The translations under genes were made by a program, and so were the position numbers. Below the pieces are notes generated by a model. It was not told the DNA's origin and made no database searches. It saw only the letters and a list, made by a program, of their open reading frames with translations. Below are positions 14,938 through 26,662 of a DNA stretch of 64,000 bases, one piece after another. Position 1 is the stretch's first letter. Each line of letters begins with the position of its first letter. The stretch covers positions 76,726,604 through 76,790,603 of the forward strand of contig NC_065531.1 of the NCBI RefSeq assembly GCF_020184175.1, written 5' to 3'. The stretch comes from Aphis gossypii (lineage: Eukaryota; Arthropoda; Insecta; Hemiptera; Aphididae).

Positions 14938-17900
14938 GTGAGTGAATTATGTATAGATTACCCGTATTAAATTGTCCGAAAACCGAAACGACATAGTATA
15001 GGTACCTCTCTGTGAAGTCTTAGTCGTGCAAACTATACGCGTCAATCACTCGATGACTGCAAACCGATATGATTATGACATAATATCATGTATACACCGA
15101 ATTCATCGATCGTTTCGAATGGTCTCGTTCTTATATGTCTCGCGCCGTCCGGACGAGGGATTTTCGGGTTTTTTAACGCACACAAACCGGTTTATTATAC
15201 TATAAACAATTTCTAGTCAAATCGAATATACCTATATCTAATACGCGTATGCGGTTTAGAATACACACGAGCCGCACGTGTGAAACGTACCTATACCTAC
15301 TCGGTTAAGTGCTATAAATATTAAAATTATAATATCGTGTGCGTCGAGTATGTTAAAATATAACTACGCCCCGTATCGTTAGCGACAACATTTTACTATT
15401 GTCTGTTATCAAATTATAATACCTGCACGATAAATCAAAAATTGATATGCCCTTGCAGGATTTGTGCTATTCTGAAATCAATTTTCAGTTCACTTTTAAT
15501 AATATGGTATGATGTACATTTTTACGTCATTATTAAGTCGACTGTTCAATACACAAACGATTTTTTTCCGATTTTGTATTTTATAATATCATCACTACGT
15601 AATATTGTGTTACAAGATGAAATACGTAATAAGCTCAACAGTGACTAGATTCTACGAAATGGATTTTAAAACCAATAATAACTACATTGCAATAATAAAA
15701 TTGAAAATAACAAAAAAATCACTAACCAGTCGGCGCGATTCTCTGCTGAGTTTTTATGTTTCACTCATATGCTGATTTGTTTATTTGGCTTACCTTCCGA
15801 GTTCTGACGAATTAGGTATATCTGAAAAATACGAACAGGCATTTCGAATGTTATTATGAACTCTCAATATTTCACCACTGACTACTGTATAATATCATAA
15901 TATATTTATTATTTAAACTAACTATATTATGTATATACACTATAACTACTACAAACTTCTTTTGATAATACTTAAATGATTAGATAGTAAAATTTACTTT
16001 CATTATAAAATACAACCATCATACTACAAATTATACGTTACTCGGTTAGTAAAAAATGACGTATTAAAATAATCAAATTGTTTTCTATTATAAAAGTTAA
16101 ATCGGAAAAAAGTAGGGTCGTTTTATTTCTTCGTCAATATTCATTTTTTTATTGAATATCTTTGCTAAATATTTACATTACAGATAAGATTTGTTTATTT
16201 GAAATTTACTAAATATTAAAATTGTTTGCTTATCTTATCACTTCAAAGAGAAAAAATATTTTATATTTTGTAAGTTATAAAACAAATTCCTGGAGTATAA
16301 TCAAAACCATTTATTTTATTTGTGATTAAAATAAATATGAAAAAATATTCATTATTACCATACAAAATATAATAGCGTAAATGTTTATTTCAAAACAATA
16401 AATTATCACTAATTGCTAATTGGTCTTGTAAAGAAAAAGGTAAAAAGTCAATAAAAAAAATTACGTCTTCCTTGTTTATTTTTGTTAAAAAAAAAATTAT
16501 ATGATGTATTGAGTAACATTAATATCTATAAAAAAATATTATAGAAGTATTTTTAATAAATAGGTACCATTGTAGGGTAAGGTATAAAATACGGCGGGGT
16601 AGTTTATATTATATTATTTCTTAATGTTCTTTAATTTATTGTGAGCATGTAGAGGTATTAATGTATTCTTGACTTTCGTATTAATATTTTGCATGCCATA
16701 AACCACTAAAAAATTATTTTTATTTTAAGTTAATAAAAAACAAAAACAAAAAACTGAATTTCTGAAAAAATGTTTGTTTTAAATTCGCACACACACACAA
16801 ATAATATAATTATTACTAACCATTAAAACAAATCTAAACAAATTAATAATAATGAAATTGTTTATAGTTATTATAATCATTTAGTTGTTGGTGTGATTTA
16901 CTGAGTGCTGTGCAATAAACAATAAAATTATTATGCTCCGTCATTACATGATAGGTAGGTAGGTACTTTATATTTACTCAAGTATAAAAAACACCAATAA
17001 ATTGCAATTTTGCAATGCCTATTAATTTTACCTCGACTACAATGGTTAAAAAATACGTTTTAAGTTCTTCAAACTCCATTGTGTTTACTGTTTTTATGAA
17101 ACAGAACTTGAGTTTATTGCATTTCATACGGTTATTATTCGTGATACGTTTTTATAGTTATTACTTATTATGATGTTAAAGTGGAAATCATTAGTTAAAG
17201 AGGAAAATATATTGCATTGATGAACATAATTTGTATTCAAATACAATAATATAATGGGTTAAATGAAAATTATTGTTTTTAAACAGTTTTTGGTTCAACA
17301 CAACACAGTTGTGTCCGTAGCACCCGTCTGACATTATATAATTGCTATAAATGACATGTCGTTAGGGTTTTCAAAGTACTTGTCAATCTTCACTTCCTGT
17401 TTTTGATTCGAAACATCAAAACAACCCTTTTTAATTTATTTCTGTAAATATTAAATATAGTTAACTGTACGAACACAACATTTTTTTTTAATAAATAAAC
17501 ATAACCTTTTAATCAAATTAATAGACTGTTGTTTTTATCAAATTAATACTGAATAGTTGATTAAATATATTTTATTACGCGCGGGTTAATAGTCTATAAG
17601 GGTCATTTTTAAGTAAATGATTCCACGCCTTTGCAAATAGATGTATATTATATTAGCCAACGACTGTATTGTTTGGTTTCGTAACTATAATAACAACTCA
17701 AAATCTTGTTAGATGTGACTACTAACTTACTGTAAGCAGTTATACTAAAAAAAATAAGTACTAACAATCGACTTCTATTATTTTGTAATTAGAAGTGTTT
17801 CTTTAACATAATACACGCGCGTAACATGAGAAAGTTAAAAAAAACGATCTAATTATGTACCTTTGAGTATTTTACAATTGTATAACCATTGTTCTTTAAT

Positions 17901-18185
17901 AATTCGTACATAGTCCATTTAGGCGCCTTGAGGTTCTACTAATTAACCAAAAAACAATACGAGTTTACTATACAACAGAGTCAACAGACAATTTCAGTAT
18001 GAATTGTTCAGTTTATAACTATATAATAGTATGTGTACAATAAAGTACCATCATGGTATACTAGAACGAGAGATGGTTAACATTTTCAACATATCAAAAT
18101 AATAGTTTTATGTGGTGTACAGTATTATAATATCGTTTTTGAAAAATCCATTCATGGATCATTATATTTTATTATTTTTTTTATA

Positions 18186-18220
18186 TATATTTATTTATAT
18201 TTATTTATATTTATTTATAA
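18186..18220. repeat. 10-bp tandem repeat, about 3.5 copies
   Basis: Three and a half copies of the 10-base unit ATTTATTTAT in AT-rich DNA. Confidence 0.8.
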
Positions 18221-19596
18221 AACTAAAAAGACAATAACAAATGGACCAGAACTCTCGGGACGTATAACATTAAATAGGCGTCAAAAATGTCGTTTAAGCT
18301 TCCGTATATATTATACATGTTTGCGGATAATAAGTGTTTCTGGAGCGACGCGATTGTTTTCGTTTACCATTTAGGTACTTATATACCTACATGTTTATGT
18401 ACGTACGATGCGCGGCAACAGGACGTTAATTACGTATTCATTTTACCTATCTGCAACTAGCTCCAGCTTGTTAAGCGTCGACCGATTGTGTTCACTTATA
18501 TACTTATGACAATTGACAAATACACACTAATAACTCAAACACAATCACTGGTGTTAGAACGACGAGAAAAAAATAAGACTAGCGTATATTATTGTATATA
18601 TATAATATGCACGTACATGCCAATCCTTAAAAACGTGACAGGTAAGAAACTCGTTGTATACAAGAGGAGATAAAAGAAAAAACCGTTTTACAAATGATTC
18701 CTAGACAGCTGTCACCTCGGAATGACGAAGGTACAACCGCGCCACACTGTATACATTCCGAATGCACTCGCATTCGTGTGAGGAGGTGGGGGCGAGGGAG
18801 ACTTAAACTCCTTTTTATATTATATATACCTATTATATTATTATGTTGTTATTAAATTTGTCGCCGTAGTCCCACCCTCCCCCGTCACGCATGACGCCAA
18901 AAAATGAAAAACAATCCCACTTCTGTCGTTACCCTGGGATTTTCGAGACGCCAATATTATATTGGGTATTATATTCTAGAAAATATCATTTGTGTGTTCG
19001 GACCAATGTCTGCAGCTCAAATATTATATCCATATATACATTATACATTATTATAAGTTATAACCATCGTGAATATATTTATATACCTACCTATATATAA
19101 AACGAAACCTCTGTCCGAGGATGATTAATGGCTATTGTACATATAATGGTGTTTTTTTTTTTATTTTATTTTTTAACTTCTCCGTCCGTATTATATTCCC
19201 GTGACAGCTGTAAACGTTTGTTGTTATGACGTCCTATATCACTTAACCTTATCTATCAGTATCATACAATGGGAGCCGTCCCGCGTTCTACGTTCTTCCG
19301 CGCGCATATTTAAATATTAACGACGACGTCTTGAATAGTCGAACGACGTTTAAAAAATAATGTACGCGCAGGTACAACTCCCATATTATAATGTAACATT
19401 ACTGCAGTCGTGGCCCGTGGTGATTTCCGAGTGTTCCGAGAACGACGGACAGCCGCTGCATCGGTTCTGCAGTAACCTCCCCCCCGCAGCAACTGAGTTC
19501 GTATTGTTGTGATTCAAAAATCGTAAGTGTAACATTAAAAGCGCGTTATCTTTTATTATAATATTATTATATTATATTGTAACGAACAAAAAAATA

Positions 19597-19615
19597 AGAA
19601 GAAGAAGAAGAAGAA
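19597..19615. repeat. (AGA)n microsatellite
   Basis: Six AGA units. Confidence 0.85.
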
Positions 19616-22600
19616 ATAAAACGCCCTATGGCGTCTTCCACGACTCTCGACGAGCCCACACTCGTCGTTCGGGACAGGTAGTGAAAAATGTTTACATTTC
19701 ACGCACGCACACACATACACACCCACCCAAAATACACACGAACCTTATGCGTACTATTATTGTGTGTCCTGCAGTCCGTCGTCTGGACGTGTGCGTACAC
19801 GGTTGAGGAGGTAGGTATATATCTGCCCGTATTATAACAACACACTCTGGTGTGTCCCGGCGAATCGATAAATCTCCAAACCCCGTACGAAATTCCTCTC
19901 AAGGATGAAAATCTCGTGTGCACGGTACACGTGGCCTTAACCACCCCCCACTCCTTGGCGCACACCCGTGTAAAATCACATATATAATATGGGAGCACCG
20001 CGCGTTTTGGGCCACCCGTCGTGTCCGGACGACCCTCGCTCGCGCGCGATTAATTTATTAAACCAACACACGGGGGACGAGAACCGGTTTCAGTGAAACG
20101 TAAACACGCGGACCCCGTGCGCATTAAGACACGATATTTAGCGCGACTCCTCCGCCGGATCGGGGCAATATTATTATCTTTTGCCTCCCTTATCAAAAAC
20201 CGCCGCCAACATCACCACCGAAGACTAAGGAATAATAATTATACCGGAAACATCATCCATTAACCGGACAATAAAATTTTAGTAATAATTACGTACGAAA
20301 AATGTTTATCGCCCCCAGAAATATAGTAGGACTAGGTATTATTATCACCGCAGTGTGGTTCGACGAGCGTACTAGGTACATACATCGATATAATATTATA
20401 ATACTAGTGTTATTATAAATACGAAAAAATAAAGTTTACTGCTGGCCGACGATGAACGATTTGAATAACTCGAAACGGGCGCGTGACCCTCGTCGTTCAG
20501 ACAATAGGTAGAAAAAAAAAGAACTGCCTGCGCGCATCGTGAATCAGATAATAAAAGAAAAATGCTCGTTGTGGCCGGCAGACGGCGACTGTCCCGTATT
20601 GCACTCTCGGGTGCATCGTGTGTGCGTGTGCGTTAAACAATCGTGCTGCACCGATCCAGAGGTTACCAATTATCAGCCGGTAGCCCCCTTGTTGTATAAT
20701 ATAATATTATCGTGAGCAAACCCGACGTCGCTTTGGCGTAGAAATGTAGAATATTATTATTTATTGCGCTACACTACTGGTCACGCTGCGCCATTCGGTC
20801 ATAACCAACAAAACACGAAATCGGAACTGCCATGCCCGATGAAAAAATGTGTATATTATATATAGAATACGAAATACTTACATCGTTATGGACGTCCGTT
20901 ATTACGTATCGGACCGTCTTCGACGCGATACTATATTACATGGTTTTTGGGCGTTTTGGCAGAGCTCAAAACGCGCTCGATCGCATTTTATTATCTAGTT
21001 GACCGTCGTCAGTTCTGCGAACGCCTTCCGTTATTGGCTCGCGGACAATATTAAAAAGCTCATGACGATTAGGACATTTATATACTCGTAAGTCATTTGA
21101 TATACTACTATACATCGACGTCATCCACTCGTTACGGCATTTTAATAGTTTATAATATTATCATCACATTCTTCGTGGCGTCGTATAACTCGTTCTGAAA
21201 AGGCACCGCTATTTCTTGTCCTGCGAAACTTATTCACTTGCACTGGTGCGATTTCGTCGAATTCTACAACACATAATTTATTTACCACGATAAATATTTA
21301 AAAACAGGAAAACATTGTATGACACTACGTCTTATCACCGAATACTAATATGACTTTTCGTTGAGCGTTACCTATCTATAATATTTCCTTCAACTTGAGC
21401 GATGACCAAAAGCGTCAGTTGACAGTACAGCGAACACTTCGTATGAAATAAATAGGTTAGGTTAGGTTAATATTTTTCATTTCAAGTAAATTTTATGAAT
21501 TTTCCCCATTATTTTACAATTTAGGTATCCTAGGTCATGTCGTATACCTAAAATCCTAAGTCAAACTGAAAATATATAATATTTCGTTGTTTATTATGAA
21601 GTATTACTATATATATCTAACTATAAAGTTACACGAAATCAGTTAAAGTCAGGAAATCAAAATATCTGTACCCAGCCCAAATATATAATATATATTAATG
21701 ATATCATATTAAATTATTGTCGACGTAACACGCGTGCGAGATATGACAATGACCGCGGTTTCGTAACTAGATTTTTGTCCCCATCTATATAAAGTTGCTG
21801 TAGTTTTCAATACGAGAAAATACATTACAATATATGTATTATGCGTTGCAAGACGACAGATGCTGCAAGAAGATGTAAAGTTATTATTGCACGGCGAACG
21901 AGATTATCATGCAGAAGTTTCGCGTACACCGGTTACCGGGTTTTCGACGGTCGCCAGGCTAACCGCATTTGAATACAACAGCAGACGGGAGCAAATCGTG
22001 GCGGTATATTATAATATTATATCTTTCTCGGGCGCAGCGTGTAAGCGTATATAATATAATATTATTTGTGTCGTTTCCATGAATGAAAAACATCGTCCTC
22101 ATTTCGGACTGCGGTCGCACTGCAGCGTATAGCGTCCTGTAATAGGTTTTTTTTTGCCGTTCGATACACGATTTTATATTCAGAATCCTATAACTATAAT
22201 ATGCTATACACGTAAATAATACACGACGACGACAACGTTGACGTATAATGTTCTCCTTCGACAATGGCTAAACAAATAATAATAATGTAAAAAAAAAAAA
22301 ACAAAACGGCTGACGCAATTCGAGTCCTGCGAACGCTATAGTGATGTATATAATAATATAATATGTATATTGTATACGCATATACCATTCGATTTATATA
22401 ATATGCTAATCACGGCGAAGGCTAACAGTTGAACGTTTGCTCCGCTCAAAGTTTTCCGCACGTCGTATATATTGAGTGAAATGAATAATAATAATTGTCC
22501 ACTTATTTTATAGGCTTAAAATAACGCACGTCCGTTCGAATTGATCGACACGATGTTTGTTTATCATTAACAAAATTAAAATCCACTCGTCGTTTGGTAT

Positions 22601-23477
22601 CGGTTGAAATATATTGTATAATATTCGAATAAATTCGATTTTACGATTTACAACTCCGTTGTTCGCGATGAATAGACATGAGTGCACGGCGATGATACGT
22701 ACGCGACTTAAAACACGGTACGCCATGCATACGAAACCGTGAAATTTCTGTTTACCCGATGTTTACTTCCCCGCGGGAGGTAATTTTTTTTTTTTTTTGG
22801 TTTACAAATAATTCCAATACGGTTTTTTTCTCGTCATCTTTTATTGAAGCGTTTATATTATTGTATACTCTTATGATCTCGTATTCTATGAATCAGATCG
22901 CTCGTTCACGTCACATTTAATCACATTCCTAAGGTCGCAGCAAAAAGGACGTACACATAAAAATCATAATAGATAAACGGGGACGTTTTTATGTACACCA
23001 TACGGTCGCCAGTCTGCAGTTGTAGATTGTACGGTATTTATTTTCGAGACGACAAAATAATATGTGTCTTTTCGGGGAGCCGTAGGTGGTGATGGCAGAG
23101 GCATTCCAATTAAACCGAATTAAAGACACATAATATTATCAGAGGTATCGGGTATCTATGTTATTATTAATGTCGAATTTAGTGGAACGCTCGCTCGGGC
23201 GGGGATATAGATATTTTACGTAACGACGATAGACAGCCGGCCGGGCTGTCGATTAAATAATAATAAATGTGATGTATTTTATTCAAATCGTACGTCGCGC
23301 GCGTCCTTAATATGATTTTAAATCTGTGCACCGCGCGCACACGACGGCGCGGCTGCGGCTGCGCGCGGGGAGTGTACGGTGCAGGCGATCGCAGCGGGTG
23401 GAAAACGTGAGATACAAAGAACCCGATAACCCACCGGCCGGACGGACACGTCGGACAAGTCGATTTATTTAAAAAGA

Positions 23478-23500
23478 AATAATAATAATAATAATAATAA
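23478..23500. repeat. (AAT)n microsatellite
   Basis: About seven AAT units; read on the minus strand they make the poly-isoleucine end of a spurious frame. Confidence 0.9.
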
Positions 23501-24352
23501 AAAGACCCCGAGATCGTCTAGAAGAGATAATACGCCGGGGACGCCAACGATAGAGTCGGTCGGTCGGTCGTTCGTTCGTACACATAAAACATTTCGACCG
23601 TATCACGGGCCCGCGCCTATACGCACACCATCGCGGAGGAGCGCGCGACAATGAATAACTGCTGCCACAACACGCTACACTACGCAGTACACATATAGTG
23701 TGTCGTCGTGTACAACACGAGGATAATGTAACGACTACGGCGAGAGAGTTAATTATTATTATATTATTTTCTAGCCGACGATATTGGCCGAAGACGGAAT
23801 ACCGAAGCCTGAGCATATACACGTACTCGTACACGTCGAAATCGCTTTTCAATCTATTTTCCACGTCTATTGTGAACCGCGTGTGTTTCGTTATTATAAA
23901 ATATAATATAATATAATATATAAATCGTATCATTATTATATACCCTCGTACGTGTGTATTATATGTACGTATGTGTGTACTGTGTACTGTGTATAGTCCT
24001 GACGATTTGTCACGCGAACTGTTAATAAGCGCACACGGCACAACACACGATGATACCGTGTACGTACAGTATATAATATTATACATCTCGAACGCGTCGA
24101 GTTGAACGTACCCGTCCGTCGTCGTCGCGAAGGCATATAATATACGTGTAAAATATATATATATGTGTGTGTACGCCGATCCTGTTAAGCGTATGTGTAC
24201 GGTTTTTTTTTCTCTTTTCCAAAATCGATTCGTTTGGGTGTAATAATATTATATATTGTGTATAGTATTACGATAACAACTATTATACGACAACGAAACT
24301 ATCTCTGCACCGCAGTCAAACTCGCCCAAACTCGTAATTTCCACTGCGCACA

Positions 24353-24370
24353 CGTCGTCGTCGTCGTCGT
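24353..24370. repeat. (GTC)n microsatellite
   Basis: Six GTC units in the CpG-rich domain. Confidence 0.85.
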
Positions 24371-24773
24371 ACGTTTCGTATATAATATATAAATATCATA
24401 ACATTTGATCACACGTACTATTATGAACAGAAGAGGACATCGTCACTGCCGTTCGCACACAAAAGCCATATCCTCGTTGTTAGACACGACGTACGATCGA
24501 CAGATATTCCTATTATTGTATGTACTGCAGTCGACGCGTTTTGTTTGCCTCCGAAACGGGGAGAAATTAAATTTACGTACCTCTACGAGTGTTAGTGTGT
24601 GACGCCCGCGACTTAATAATATATATTATACGAATATAATATATATATGGTGTAGTCGATTGGGAGTGTTGTTATTTGCTCGCTATTCACCGCGAATAGG
24701 ATCTGACTCGCAATTTCAGAAACGGGATTATATTATATACATTTCGAGTCTCCAAATGATACATATATACATT

Positions 24774-25109
24774 TTATACGGACGTCGCGGTCGTCGTTGA
24801 CGACGAAGAGGATAACGAAGTTTCGTCATATACATTATAGAATATACATGTATAGTAACTAAATTCGTTAGCCCGACGACTCGTCATTTTCAATCGTTTC
24901 GGTTTGGGTTCCGCTGCAATTACCGAGCCCCTTATTCTAGTTTCGTTTTCGGCATTCATCCGAGATACTACTGCATATGTATTAGGCATAATACAGGAAT
25001 TCGATTTAGCCGTCATCGCGTACCCTTGTCGTATAGCAATCAACGCTCTGCAACCGGTAATATGGTTTACCCCCGAGAACGGAATAGGGTGAAAAGTGAA
25101 AACCGTCAT
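24774..25109 (-). other. Unidentified 111-codon open frame, both strands open
   Basis: The minus strand has an ATG-started 111-codon frame. Its first 75 or so residues are of mixed, non-repetitive composition (for example GVNHITGCRALIAIRQG), and it ends in a serine/threonine run. The plus strand is also open over the same bases (about 24,888-25,092). Dual openness can be what remains opposite a real coding exon, but no family was recognised in any frame and no splice sites clearly bound it. It may be a conserved non-coding or exonic piece of the Frizzled 5' region, a gene fragment, or chance in a GC-rich block. Which strand matters is unknown. Confidence 0.25.
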
Positions 25110-26502
25110 GATGCATTCACGTCACAGATTGTAAATAACAATATTCACCGAAATTGTTCTGGAGTTTGTCTGTCCACTGCAGTGTACACATAATAATATA
25201 TATACACATAACATGTACCCACTTTGAACAGAAATAAATCATATGAATGCGTACATCTGTTCTCGATACGTTGCCGAGGTATCTCGTATTTTGACACGTT
25301 TGACCCGCGCGTGAACGTACGCAACATCACTGCGCTAAAATACTAATCTTTGGCATGTGTGTTTTTCTCAGACCCGATCGTTCGTGGAATCCAATACGAA
25401 CTCGCATTGTAATCATTGTACACGATATAATAATATAAAATGTATACAATAATATAAAATAGCCATCGCTAAGGTTAGGATTTATTTGCATTGGTATGTT
25501 TATTTTGCAGCGTCCTTTTGCAAAGTATATACGAATTACTAATAAACTGTATACAAACATTCATCATATCGACGTGCAAATAATCTATTTTTTTATTTTT
25601 GGTTTGTGTATAATTTATGGATAATGTATTGCATATTTTAACTATGAATACGAAAAAAATGCATAATTTGCGATGTATTTAGACGAGAATTTAAATAAAG
25701 CTATATATTCCACGATATATTAATTCGTTGATAATATTTAAATAAATAAATGACAAATCGTTGTTTTTTAATTGATTAAAATAATTTAAAATAGATTATA
25801 AACGTTTTGGATTTATTTTAGAGTTAAACGACTGACAAAAAAGATTCAACTTAATGAAAAGTTTGTTTGTTTTTCTTATGCTTAATCCATTTCAAGCAAT
25901 TGTAATAAGACGCTTCTATTTCCCCGGCGGTAATAGGCAGTAACTAATCACACCCCATGATAATATAGTAAATTATATTATTATTATTAACGTAGATACC
26001 ATGTTCTGGGTGTATATTGTGAATATCGTGTTAACGTTTCATTTTGGTCTCTGACACGAAACGTATATTATTTACACTGATGTACCGAACCATACACCGC
26101 GCGCATAGATAAAGTATTATTATTGACTGAACCCGGCGAATCGCATAGGATTAAGCCGCGGGTTTCCATCACTTTTGACTACGCCGTGTCGTGTTTCGTG
26201 TGTAGGTAATTTAATATAACGTCGTATGGAACACATCGTTACCTACATTATAGTTGAATATCTCTACACGACACGGTATAGAGGAAACCCAGCTGTACAC
26301 GAGCTGTTATAATGACGGTCGATATTATTTTCAATATGCTTAACCAAAGAAGATATTGTATAGGGTAAACAGTAGAAACCTTCGGAAAACGTGTTCCGAG
26401 CACCAGTCTCGTATCTCTACTAGGTCTACCTATATGCGTTATAATGTTATAATATTATAAATATGAAAATACTTACCAAGTCTTTTTGTCTGTGTGTTTC
26501 AG

Positions 26503-26662
26503 GTGTAGAGTTGCGGTCATGAAGTTTCGTAACCACTCGGAATCGTCGTATTCGCTCAGAAATCGAGCGTGAAAAGGATCGACCGTTTTTGTCGGAATCG
26601 ACTGCAACCGCGGACGCGCGACTCGCCGGACGTTACCGTACCGACAGGTGGTGCCGCTGACC
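26503..26662 (+). other. 5' UTR part of the Frizzled coding exon
   Basis: The exon starts after a strong acceptor (pyrimidine tract ending tttcag at 26,502). The 160 bases before the first in-frame ATG contain one upstream ATG with its own stop. The in-frame codons before 26,663 include a GTG at 26,648 that could extend the frame by five codons but is not a credible eukaryotic start. Confidence 0.7.
26519..26572 (+). CDS. Upstream ORF in the Frizzled 5' UTR (17 codons)
   Basis: An ATG at 26,519 opens a 17-codon frame (MKFRNHSESSYSLRNRA) that stops at 26,570-26,572, 90 bases before the Frizzled ATG. It lies in the spliced leader just after the acceptor, so scanning ribosomes would meet it first. 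It may reduce translation of the receptor. The peptide itself has no recognisable features. Confidence 0.35.
   Translation: MKFRNHSESSYSLRNRA

Larger units (their letters stand above)
18700..24770. promoter_or_regulatory. Broad CpG-rich domain inside the putative Frizzled intron
   Basis: About 6 kb with many CG dinucleotides and GC-rich blocks, notably 19.2-20.2, 20.5-21.3, 22.4-22.8 and 23.2-24.7 kb. The longest open frame (205 codons, minus strand, 23,469-24,086) has a poly-isoleucine tail and no domain, so no gene is called. CpG retention in an AT-rich insect genome suggests a region unmethylated in the germ line, often promoters or enhancers. Alternative first exons of the Frizzled gene are possible. 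No specific binding-site cluster was established. Confidence 0.3.
14938..26502 (+). other. Inferred large 5' intron of the Frizzled gene
   Basis: The putative intron opens with gtgagt and closes with a pyrimidine tract ending tgtgtttcag. The first 3.5 kb (about 15.0-18.2 kb) is AT-rich with no feature seen. The segment from 18.7 to 25.1 kb is CpG-rich, and 25.4-26.4 kb is AT-rich again. Large 5' introns in developmental receptor genes often hold enhancers; here that is inference. Extra non-coding exons inside it are possible, because several GT donors lie in the CpG-rich part. Confidence 0.35.

Noticed and set aside
23469..24086. 205-codon minus-strand frame
   Set aside because: It ends in poly-isoleucine from a microsatellite, is rich in Arg, Ser, Cys and Tyr, and no domain or splice context was recognised.
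26648..26662. Frizzled frame extended upstream to a GTG at 26,648
   Set aside because: The first five codons begin with GTG, not ATG. The ATG at 26,663 is directly followed by a signal peptide and is the reasonable eukaryotic start.
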